From Opitutia bacterium (GTDB taxonomy: Bacteria; Verrucomicrobiota; Verrucomicrobiia; Opitutales; Opitutaceae): a stretch of DNA of 64,000 bases. The position numbers and the translations under genes are program-made. This document shows positions 18,885-26,818 of this stretch, piece by piece; position 1 is the stretch's first letter; each line of letters begins with the position of its first letter. Location: the NCBI GenBank assembly GCA_016187925.1, contig JACPIS010000001.1:124001-188000 (forward strand), read 5' to 3'. The notes below the pieces were generated by a model. That model was not told where the DNA came from, searched no databases, and worked only from the letters and a program-made list of their open reading frames with translations.

Positions 18885-20579
18885 ATGTTCGAGGGATACG
18901 ACCACACCATAGAAGAAATAATCCGCCGCCGCCGGCTCCTGAGTCCGGCGCAATTGGAGTCGGCGCACACGGCGGCCCGTGCGTCCGGTCAGTCCTTGGC
19001 GGACGCCGTGTGCGAGCTGGCGATGCTGGAGAAACCCGCGCTGCTGCGCGCCGTGGCGGAGCACCTGGGTGCCGCGTATGCCGAAAACGTTCCGTCCGCG
19101 CTGCCGGAAGAAATGCCCGCCGTGCTGACCGGCGAGTTGGCGCGCGACTACGGAGCCGTGCCGTGGCGGACCGATGCCGGTTCGGTCGACCTGCTGGTGG
19201 TTGATCCGTTCAATCGCCACATCGTCGACGACCTGTCCTTCGTCTTGGGACGCGAAGTGCGGCTGACGGTCGCCGATCCGGCGCAGGTGGCCGCGCTGGT
19301 CCGCCGGCACTACGGAGACGACGGCGAGTCGCTCGAGGAAGCCGCCTTGGAATTGGCCGCGCAGGCCGACGGTCTCGCCGACCGGACGGAGTTGTCCGAC
19401 GACGATGTCGCGCAACTGGCCGGTCGGGCGCCAATCATCCACTTCGTCAACCTCGTGCTGAGCCAGACCATTCGCGACCACGCTTCCGACGTGCACTTCG
19501 AGCCGTTCGAGCGGGAGTTCAAGATTCGCAGCCGCATCGACGGGGTGCTGCACGAGATGCCGCCGCCACCCCTGACGCTGGTCCGGCCGGTGATCTCCCG
19601 CCTCAAGGTGCTGGCCAATCTCGACATCGCCGAGCGCCGTTTGCCGCAGGACGGCCGCATCAAGCTGGCGATAGCGGGTCGCGCCGTGGACTTGCGCGTC
19701 TCGACCTTGCCCACGCAGTTCGGCGAAAGCGTGGTGCTGCGCGTGCTCGACCAGTCGGCGGTCCGGCTCGAACTCTCCGATTTGGGTCTGCCGCCAGCGA
19801 CGGAGCGGGACATCCGCGAAATCATCCGGCGGCCCAACGGCATCTTTCTCGTCACCGGCCCGACCGGCTCCGGCAAGACCACGACACTTTACAGCAGCCT
19901 CAAGCTGCTGAATTCGGCGGAGGTCAAAATTCTCACGGTCGAGGATCCGGTCGAATACGAGATCGAGGGCATCATGCAGGTGCCGGTGAATCCCGGCGCC
20001 GAACTCGGCTTCCCCCGCGCGCTGCGTTCTTTTCTGCGGCAGGACCCCGATATCGTGATGGTTGGCGAGATTCGTGATCTGGAGACGGCACAGATCGCCA
20101 TCCAGGCGGCGCTGACCGGTCACCTCGTGCTGAGTACGCTGCACACGAACGACGCGCCCGGCGCCATCACGCGCCTGACTGACATGGGCGTGGAGCCGTT
20201 CCTGCTCGCGTCCACCGTCGAGGCCGTGCTGGCGCAGCGGCTAGTCCGGCGCATTTGCCCGGAGTGCAAGGCAGCTCGCCTGCCCGAGACCACCACTCTG
20301 CGGCAGCTCGGCTTCGCGCCTGCCGAGTTCGGTGACCGGCCGACTTATTTCGGCAAAGGTTGCCCGCACTGCGCGCAGACCGGGTATCGCGGCCGGCTGG
20401 GGATTTTTGAATTTCTGCGGCTCAACGACGAGTTGCGCGACCTGATTGTGGCGGGAACTCCCTTGGCGCAGCTCCGCAAGCGCGCCGGTGCGCTCGGCCT
20501 GACGTCGCTCCGCGCCGCCGGGCTCCAGGCGGTTCTCGCGGGCGAAACGACACCCGAAGAGGTGGCCAAATACGTCTGA
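18885..20579 (+). CDS. GspE/PilB-type secretion or pilus assembly ATPase (copy 2)
   Basis: I prefer the ATG at 18885 (MFEGYDHTIEE, 564 residues) to the TTG at 18861 in the track. It has the same layout as copy 1: an N-terminal MshEN/GspE-N-type domain, then 'LPQDGRIKLAI', Walker [16 protein letters not shown] near 325, 'MVGEIRDLETAQIAI', '[16 protein letters not shown]' and zinc cysteines CPECKAARLP / CPHCAQTGYRGR. The two copies are clearly paralogous but differ along the N-terminal half, so they probably have different regulatory inputs or partner machines. The stop overlaps the next start (TGATG), coupling it to gspF/pilC. Confidence 0.92.
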   Translation: MFEGYDHTIEEIIRRRRLLSPAQLESAHTAARASGQSLADAVCELAMLEKPALLRAVAEHLGAAYAENVPSALPEEMPAVLTGELARDYGAVPWRTDAGSVDLLVVDPFNRHIVDDLSFVLGREVRLTVADPAQVAALVRRHYGDDGESLEEAALELAAQADGLADRTELSDDDVAQLAGRAPIIHFVNLVLSQTIRDHASDVHFEPFEREFKIRSRIDGVLHEMPPPPLTLVRPVISRLKVLANLDIAERRLPQDGRIKLAIAGRAVDLRVSTLPTQFGESVVLRVLDQSAVRLELSDLGLPPATERDIREIIRRPNGIFLVTGPTGSGKTTTLYSSLKLLNSAEVKILTVEDPVEYEIEGIMQVPVNPGAELGFPRALRSFLRQDPDIVMVGEIRDLETAQIAIQAALTGHLVLSTLHTNDAPGAITRLTDMGVEPFLLASTVEAVLAQRLVRRICPECKAARLPETTTLRQLGFAPAEFGDRPTYFGKGCPHCAQTGYRGRLGIFEFLRLNDELRDLIVAGTPLAQLRKRAGALGLTSLRAAGLQAVLAGETTPEEVAKYV

Positions 20580-21832
20580 TGCCACGCTTCAATTACATCG
20601 CCGTCGATGCACGCGGACTGGAGACCACCGGATTGGTCGAGGCGTTGAGTTCCGAACAGGCGATCAAGCAGCTGAAGGCGAGGGGGCTCTTCCCCACGGA
20701 CGTGGCATCGGCCGCCGCATTCCAGGGGAATGACCGGACGCCCGGCCAGCGAATCGGACTGCAAATGCGACTGAGCCTGTCGTTTGTGCCGCCGGTCAGC
20801 GCCAGGGAAACGGCGATTTTCACTCGGCAGTTGGCCACGTTGTTGCGTGCCGGCATGCCGTTGGTGAAAGGGCTGGAGGTGCTCGCGCGACAGGAGCGCA
20901 ACGGCGCGTTCAGGACGATTATCCCGGCACTGACTGATGACATCCGTTCGGGCGGGACACTTTCCGACGCGTTGACGCGGCACCCACGGGTGTTCGACCG
21001 TTTGTATCTCAGCATGGTCCGGGCGGGCGAGGCGGGTGGGGTGCTCGATGTCGTGCTCGATCGGCTGGCGAAGTTCGCCGAGAAAAGCCTGCAGCTGCGC
21101 GGCAAGGTCAGGGCGGCGATGGTGTATCCGCTGATCGTGCTGCTGGTGGCGGTGACGATTTTGGTCGGCCTGCTGGTCTTCGTGGTGCCGAGGTTCCGGC
21201 AGATCTTCGCCGATTTGCTGAAAGGTGCGCCGCTGCCTCCGCTGACCCAGGCTGTGCTGGCAGTCAGCGATGCCGTGCGGACGCATTACCTCGGCACGCT
21301 GGCGGTGCTTGCGGTCGCCTGGGTCGCTTTCAATTGGTTCCGACGGTCGCCGCGGGGAGGAAGGCTCGTCGCTGGCTGGGTGCTGCGGGCGCCGCTCTTC
21401 GGGGACCTGTGGCTCAAGTCCATTGTTGCCCGCTTCAGCCGGACGCTTGGCACGTTGCTGTCGAGCGGCGTGCCGATCCTGTCGGCGCTGCTCATCACCC
21501 GCGATACCTGCGGCAATCTCCGGGTGAGCGATGCCATCCAGTTGGTGCACGACCGGGTGAAGGAAGGCGCACCGGTCGCGCGGCCGCTGGAGGGCGCGCA
21601 GGTTTTTCCGCCGATGGTGGCCAGCATGATCGAGGTCGGCGAGCACACCGGCCAATTGCCGGAGATGCTCGGCAAGATCGCCGACATCTATGACGACGAG
21701 GTCGACAACGCCGTCGCCGGCCTGAGTTCCCTCATCGAGCCGATCCTGATCGTCATCCTCGCCGGCGTGGTCGGCCTCATCGTCGTAGCGCTCTTCCTGC
21801 CGATCATCCGCATCGTGCAGCTGCTGACGTAG
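20579..21832 (+). CDS. GspF/PilC-family inner-membrane platform protein
   Basis: A 417-residue protein with two T2SF domains. It starts MPRFNYIAVDARGLETTGLVEA, the usual opening of the family. The conserved FTRQLATLLRAGMPLVKGLEVL lies at the start of domain 1, the second domain carries 'FSRTLGTLLSSGVPILSAL', and 'MIEVGEHTGQLPEML' is followed by the final membrane helix. Three membrane helices are visible, near 175-200, 225-245 and 375-400. It forms the rotating platform engaged by the GspE/PilB motor. Its ATG overlaps the stop of the second motor gene, so that motor is its most likely partner. Confidence 0.92.
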   Translation: MPRFNYIAVDARGLETTGLVEALSSEQAIKQLKARGLFPTDVASAAAFQGNDRTPGQRIGLQMRLSLSFVPPVSARETAIFTRQLATLLRAGMPLVKGLEVLARQERNGAFRTIIPALTDDIRSGGTLSDALTRHPRVFDRLYLSMVRAGEAGGVLDVVLDRLAKFAEKSLQLRGKVRAAMVYPLIVLLVAVTILVGLLVFVVPRFRQIFADLLKGAPLPPLTQAVLAVSDAVRTHYLGTLAVLAVAWVAFNWFRRSPRGGRLVAGWVLRAPLFGDLWLKSIVARFSRTLGTLLSSGVPILSALLITRDTCGNLRVSDAIQLVHDRVKEGAPVARPLEGAQVFPPMVASMIEVGEHTGQLPEMLGKIADIYDDEVDNAVAGLSSLIEPILIVILAGVVGLIVVALFLPIIRIVQLLT

Positions 21833-21930
21833 GGCCGGGTTGTGGAGACAGGCCGGCGCGCTTGTCCGCCCCGGGTAAATTGAGGCGCGAGTTTACACGC
21901 TGACCTGCAGGGAAAACGTTCGCCGGTACA

Positions 21931-22157
21931 GGCGTCGTCGCAGCCGATGGAGGTGGTCGCACAGGCGTCCCGGCCTCCTCGACCGAGGCGACTTCCTCGG
22001 GCGTCACCGGCTGCTTAATCACGAAGGCCATGCCGTCCTCCGTGCGCCCGTGGAAATCCGGGGTGATGGCGCGGCTTTGGTCGCAATCAATGCAGGTGGT
22101 ACCGACATAATATTTGCCGACGGCGTTTGGGGAGACACGAGCAGGAAGGGTGGCCAT
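21931..22157 (-). pseudogene. Frameshifted 4Fe-4S ferredoxin remnant
   Basis: From the ATG at 22157 the protein reads like a small ferredoxin with a full-length opening: 'KYYVGTTCIDCDQSRAITP' and then KQPVTPEEVASVEEA. The family's third cluster Cys is Ser here (DQS instead of DQC). After VEEA the frame goes wrong near 21960-21975. The expected ending is instead found in another frame of the same strand as CATTSIGCDD, which matches the usual final Cys-x4-IG pattern. The two lesions together make a decayed gene more likely than a sequencing slip. The track's 132-aa ORF continues into Pro-rich nonsense. It lies alone, convergent with gspF/pilC. Confidence 0.7.
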
Positions 22158-22315
22158 AGTTAATGTGGATTGGGAGGCGCACTTTAATCCACCGAAGCCC
22201 AACCCTCGTTACATCTTGACGAAGATTCTCCGACTATTGTGCAAAATGCGCGCAGGTCCCCCGGCGGATCCATGGACTGGAGTTTGGTCCCGAATCTGGA
22301 GTTTCGCCCCGCGAG

Positions 22316-22924
22316 TCACGACGTGACGGCGGGCACGCTTCGCCAGAGGCGCCGGAAGACGAGCAGATGCGTGGCAATGAGGAGCGGCACAAGAAAGCTG
22401 GGGAGAAGGCTGAGCGGAAATTCCAGCATGTGTCGCATCAGGGGGTGACCGCCGATGCCCAGACTGGCGGCGGTGGCGGCTACGAACAAAAGATCGACGA
22501 GCCCGATGATGTTCCAAACCAGAATGGCGTGATGACGGTAAACCCCCGGGATCGGCCCAAGGGCCACCGCCAGAGCAAGGACGGCGACGACGATATCACC
22601 CCAGCCGCCGGTTCGGGCGAATTCCGTGGGCAGCCGGCCGTGTGCACCGACCACCAGAAGCCAGATGCCGAGCAAGCGGAGGAGGTGCAGGAGCACGAGC
22701 ATCCGCAGGTCAATAGTGTCGAGCCAATGACGCAGCGGGGACCAATGGAGGCACGTCAGCAGCAACAGGATTGTCAGCGCGGCAATCAGGCCCGGAATCA
22801 CGGGCATGGGAAGTCGGACGAGCAGTCCTGACCAGCCGATGAAAATGGCGAGGCCGAGCCACGGCCAGATGATGGCGTGGAATTGCCGAGGCGGAGGGCG
22901 GAGGATGGACCGAAGGGGACTCAT
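22316..22924 (-). CDS. Small multi-pass membrane protein, function unknown
   Basis: From the ATG at 22924 this gives 202 residues with about six hydrophobic helices. It carries a pattern seen in a widespread unnamed membrane family: 'LPTEFARTGGWGDIVVAVLA' followed by 'HAILVWNIIGLVDLLF'. No catalytic motif is evident. The start overlaps the stop of the large secreted glycosidase/NHL gene by 4 nt (ATGA), so the two are translated together, which hints that it assists export, anchoring or sensing of that protein. The track start (22969) lies inside the upstream gene and is less likely. Confidence 0.7.
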   Translation of the reverse strand: MSPLRSILRPPPRQFHAIIWPWLGLAIFIGWSGLLVRLPMPVIPGLIAALTILLLLTCLHWSPLRHWLDTIDLRMLVLLHLLRLLGIWLLVVGAHGRLPTEFARTGGWGDIVVAVLALAVALGPIPGVYRHHAILVWNIIGLVDLLFVAATAASLGIGGHPLMRHMLEFPLSLLPSFLVPLLIATHLLVFRRLWRSVPAVTS

Positions 22925-25900
22925 TGGGTGGTTTTCTTGGAGAGGGGTGGACGTGAGACTTGTTGCCACCGCCGCAGCAGAGCCGCGGACCCGAGGGTGA
23001 ACAGAAACCAGTAGCTCAGACTGCCGCCGCCACCCGAACCTCCGCTGCTTGGCGGGGGCGCAGTGGCGCCGCCCGGACTTCCGGTGCCGCCAGTGGAGCC
23101 GGAGTTACCAGGAGCAGTGCCTGACCCACTGTTGGGAGGCGCGGCGGTATAGACCAGAGTGGTGACGATTCCCGCCGGCGTGACCCGGCGAATGGCAGCG
23201 TTGCCGGTGTCCGCGACGTAGAGATTGCCAGCGGAGTCCACGGCGAGCGCCTGGGGTTGATTGAACCAAGCGTCGGGGCCGGTGCCGTCCTTGAGGCCGG
23301 AGACTCTGGGCAGGCCGGCGAGCGTGGTGACGACACCAGCGGCCGTGACGCGGCGGATAGTGTTATTGTTCGTGTCGGCGACATAGAGAAGGCCGCTGCT
23401 GTCGAGGGCGATGCCAACCGGGTGGCTGAAAAGTGCGTTGTTGCCGGTGCCGTCCGTGGCGCCGCTGATGCCGGCGAGGCCGGCGAGTGTCGTCGCGGTT
23501 CCATCCGGAGCGACCCGACGGATCGTGTTGTTGTTCGTATCGGCGACATAGACTGCGCCAGCGGCGTCCACGGCGATCCCGGAGGGAAGGTTGAAACGGG
23601 CCGCGCCACCGGTGGCGTCAATGGCGCCACTGTTGCCGGCGGAACCGGCCAAGGTGGTGACTGCTCCGGTGGGTGAGATTTTTCGAAGGGTGTGGTTGGT
23701 GGAGTCCGCAACGTAGAGGTTGCCGCCGGCATCGCGGGCCAATCCGAGCGGCGCAGAGAAGGTGGCGGCGGCGCCGGTGGCGTCGGTGTTGCCGCGGAAC
23801 GTGGCGGAACCGGCGAAGGTGGTGACGGCCCCGTCCGTCCCGATGCGCCGGATGGTGGCATTGGCGGTGTCGGCCACGAACAGCACGCCGGCTGGAGCGA
23901 TCACGGTGCCGCCCGGCTGGTTGAACCGGGCGGCGGCGCCGGTCGCATCGGCGGAACCCGCCGCGCCCGCCGTGCCGGCGAGGACGGATACCTGGGAAGA
24001 GCCGTCCACTTGCTGCAGGGTGTTGGCGGAAGCATCCGCGACGAAGTAGCTGCCGGTGCCGTCAAAGGCGATGGCGGTTGGATGCGGGAAGAAGGCCGGG
24101 ACCACGGTGAGTGTGGCGGCGTTGCTGGTGGCAGTTCCGCCCGCGGTGGTGGCGACGAGGCGGTAGCGGGTGTTGTCACTCGACGCGGTGGCGCCGCCGA
24201 TGGTGAGTGTGCCGGTGCTGACCCCGGAGTAGGTGGAATTGTTGGGGAGGTTGGTCCAAGTGGCCCCGGCGTCAGCGGAAATCTGCCACTGTAGTGCGCC
24301 GGCACTGGCCGTGGCGGTCAGGGTTGCTTCGTGTCCGATGGTGACCGCCTGATTTTGCGGTGACATGGTGATGGTCGGGGCGGCCGGCGTGGGCGGGGGT
24401 GGGGAAGTGGGCGTCGTGGCCGTGCTCGTACTCCAATGGTAGACGGTCATGGAATAGGGCGGGAGTGAGAAATCCTGGGTCGCGGAGAAATCGCCGACCG
24501 TGCGGATGGTGGGAATGACGTTCTCCGCGTCCTCATTGTTGTCAGTGATCCGGGTGGAAGTGAGCTGGCGGATGGTGACATTGCCGGCGGGGGCGTTGGC
24601 GCCGGTGAAGTTGACGGCAAGCGCGGAAGTGCGGTGCAGGTTGAAGACGACGAGCGACCGGCGCCCATCTGGGGCGGCGAAGGCATAGGAGTGCAGGTAG
24701 TGCGCGCTATAGGTGCTCGGAACCTGGTTGATGGGGACCTGCGACCACGTCGGGTCGTCGCCGCGGTGCGTGGTCTGCACGAGGTCGCCCAGGATGGCCT
24801 CGTTGGCGAGCTGCGTGGCGAGGAACGACGGGCGCTTCCGGTTCGTGACCCCGAGGTCGCGGGTGACGCCCCAAATGAAAGCCCAGTTGCTGCCGTTTTG
24901 GAACTCGTAACCGCCCAGAGCGAAGAGGCACTGGTCGCGGATCTTCAGGTCGCGCAGTTTCATGAGCATATCGTTGGCGACGGCGAGGCCGGCGCCGAGG
25001 CTCGGGGTAAGGGCGGTGAGCGCGGCTTGCGAGGTGCCGATCTGTCCACGCGTGACGTTGATGTTGCCCTCGTAGATCGCAAGCGGCACACGATGCGCGG
25101 AACCCTGGAGACCCTGGTAGTCGGCGGCCAGGTAACCGGTTTTGTTGAAGTATTCCGACTGGGCGAAGAGCGGTGCGAACAGTTCCTCATCATTGGCGAA
25201 GCTGTCGACCGAGGTGTAGAAGTAGCCGTCGACCGCCACGACATCGTGGTTGGTCGAGGCGTTATGGATGTTCATCAACCGGGCGGTTTCGACGCTGTGC
25301 GCGCCGAGCACGAACTCGAACTTCGCGCTGGAGAAATACGGGGAGTTGCGTGCGGCACCGAAGATTTCACTGGCGCGGTTGCCGTAGGTGTTGGCGAAGC
25401 CCATCACGCCACCGAGGTAGGTGGGACCATTCCAGGCCTCGTTGCCGAATTCGATGTGGATGCGCGAGAATACCTCCGTCCATGGCGTCGGGTGGCCGCG
25501 GGCGGCGCGGCGTCCGCCGTAGGGCGTGCCGGCGCCGCCGCCGAGATACTCCATGAGGTTCGCCATCTCCTGGGTCGTGAAGATCACCGGAATGACGATC
25601 CAGGGCTCGGCTCCGAGGTGTTCGCACAACTCAAGAAACTCATGGTAGCCATACTGGATCTGGTTTTGCGACGTGGCGAAGGCACTGTAGCCCGCGCGCC
25701 GCCGGGCGTGCATCGGCGCGAGCTGGTTGTCGAGCGATTCGCCGAGGCACTCCTGCCAGCCGCGCAGAATGCCCGGCTGGTAGAGGCGCAGCGCGCTCAC
25801 GACCGCATCGCGGAAGGCGGTCGGGTTGGCGGGGTCGCTGTCGGTCTGGACGAATGACACGTCGTCAAGCAGGACGTCGAACGTGCCGGTGAGGGTGAAC

Positions 25901-26754
25901 TGAAGTGAAATGATGCCGCGGGCGCTGCCGTCCTCGGTGGCCGTGAACTCCGTCGTGTGCGTCGTCCAGGTCGTTGCCAACGGCAGGTTGGCGGTGTGCA
26001 GCGTTGTGTTGCCACGCCGCACGCTGATCCCGAGTGAGACCGCGCCGCCGAGTGACTTGGCCTTGAAGGTGACGCGGTGGCGGCCGTTGAGCTGGATGAA
26101 GGAGATGCCCGGACTGAGCGCATTGTCGAACACGTTGCTGAGCTGCACCTGGGCGTTGGCACCGGTGGAGGCGGCGTGCAAGGCCTGGCGCCCGGGAGTG
26201 TCGGCGGGATGGTCCGCGAACTCGGCCGTGATGGCGGCGTTGCTCAGGTTGGCCTGCCACCCGGTGGCGGGACTGTCGGCGGGCTGCATGCGCAGGATGA
26301 ACTGGTCGCCCGCCCCGACGGCGAGGCCGCTGGCATCGAACCCGAAGGTGGAACCGACACTGGACTGCCCGACGGGGGCGCGGGTGAAGCTTGCGATGGT
26401 GCCTGTGCGGCCCTTGGCCGCGCCCCACACACATTCATAGGTCGCGCCGTTCCAGAAACCGTCCGGCCACTGGGTCGAGGCGCTGTCGTCGGTGAACCCC
26501 GTGGCGGTGCCGCTGGCCGCGCGGATGGCCGACTGATAAGTCAGCCCCTCGAAACCCGGATTCCTGAAAGCGAGCTCCTTCATCATCAACCGGGAGTCAT
26601 AGGTGGTGTGAAACGACAGGTTCATGCCGAAGCGTTTCACGCTGGACGTCACGGGGGTGGAGCCCACGTCGATGGTCGTGGCGGCAGGCAGGGCGAGGGT
26701 GGCCGTCGCCAGCAGGGTCGGAATGGAGAGAAGGAGGCGGGAGAGAGGAGGCAT
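22921..26754 (-). CDS. Large secreted glycoside-hydrolase-like protein with Ig-like domain, NHL repeats and GG-type C-terminal sorting tail
   Basis: I start at the ATG at 26754 (MPPLSRLLLSIPTLLATATL), a signal peptide, giving 1277 residues. Residues ~27-780 resemble a clan GH-A / arabinofuranosidase-like enzyme with an inserted jelly-roll. A 'HIEFGNEAWNG' motif near 438 fits the acid/base Asn-Glu pair, and Glu561 in LAIYEGNIN is a candidate nucleophile. A Pro/Thr linker and an Ig-like domain (about 790-880) follow. Next come about five NHL-type repeats with the text 'LYVADTNNNTIRRV' and TTLAG. The end is Gly/Ser-rich, then SYWFLFTLGSAALLRRW with a basic tail, a sorting signal of the GlyGly-CTERM / PEP-CTERM kind. 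The substrate is probably a plant or algal polysaccharide, by inference only. Confidence 0.75.
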   Translation of the reverse strand: MPPLSRLLLSIPTLLATATLALPAATTIDVGSTPVTSSVKRFGMNLSFHTTYDSRLMMKELAFRNPGFEGLTYQSAIRAASGTATGFTDDSASTQWPDGFWNGATYECVWGAAKGRTGTIASFTRAPVGQSSVGSTFGFDASGLAVGAGDQFILRMQPADSPATGWQANLSNAAITAEFADHPADTPGRQALHAASTGANAQVQLSNVFDNALSPGISFIQLNGRHRVTFKAKSLGGAVSLGISVRRGNTTLHTANLPLATTWTTHTTEFTATEDGSARGIISLQFTLTGTFDVLLDDVSFVQTDSDPANPTAFRDAVVSALRLYQPGILRGWQECLGESLDNQLAPMHARRRAGYSAFATSQNQIQYGYHEFLELCEHLGAEPWIVIPVIFTTQEMANLMEYLGGGAGTPYGGRRAARGHPTPWTEVFSRIHIEFGNEAWNGPTYLGGVMGFANTYGNRASEIFGAARNSPYFSSAKFEFVLGAHSVETARLMNIHNASTNHDVVAVDGYFYTSVDSFANDEELFAPLFAQSEYFNKTGYLAADYQGLQGSAHRVPLAIYEGNINVTRGQIGTSQAALTALTPSLGAGLAVANDMLMKLRDLKIRDQCLFALGGYEFQNGSNWAFIWGVTRDLGVTNRKRPSFLATQLANEAILGDLVQTTHRGDDPTWSQVPINQVPSTYSAHYLHSYAFAAPDGRRSLVVFNLHRTSALAVNFTGANAPAGNVTIRQLTSTRITDNNEDAENVIPTIRTVGDFSATQDFSLPPYSMTVYHWSTSTATTPTSPPPPTPAAPTITMSPQNQAVTIGHEATLTATASAGALQWQISADAGATWTNLPNNSTYSGVSTGTLTIGGATASSDNTRYRLVATTAGGTATSNAATLTVVPAFFPHPTAIAFDGTGSYFVADASANTLQQVDGSSQVSVLAGTAGAAGSADATGAAARFNQPGGTVIAPAGVLFVADTANATIRRIGTDGAVTTFAGSATFRGNTDATGAAATFSAPLGLARDAGGNLYVADSTNHTLRKISPTGAVTTLAGSAGNSGAIDATGGAARFNLPSGIAVDAAGAVYVADTNNNTIRRVAPDGTATTLAGLAGISGATDGTGNNALFSHPVGIALDSSGLLYVADTNNNTIRRVTAAGVVTTLAGLPRVSGLKDGTGPDAWFNQPQALAVDSAGNLYVADTGNAAIRRVTPAGIVTTLVYTAAPPNSGSGTAPGNSGSTGGTGSPGGATAPPPSSGGSGGGGSLSYWFLFTLGSAALLRRWQQVSRPPLSKKTTQ

Positions 26755-26818
26755 GGGGGACAAGGGCGGCGCGGACGCACCGTCACTCTCCCATGCGCAA
26801 CCACCCCCACGGAGGGGA

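Noticed and set aside
22316-22924. Rhombosortase, because of a GWSG motif and a partner with a GG-type tail
   Set aside because: The GWSG sits in the first helix, no matching His helix pattern follows, and the protein fits another unnamed membrane family better.
23120-24090. Possible CRISPR-like array because of regularly spaced repeats
   Set aside because: The repeats are in-frame NHL protein units of about 170 bp with gradual divergence, not identical short repeats with unique spacers.
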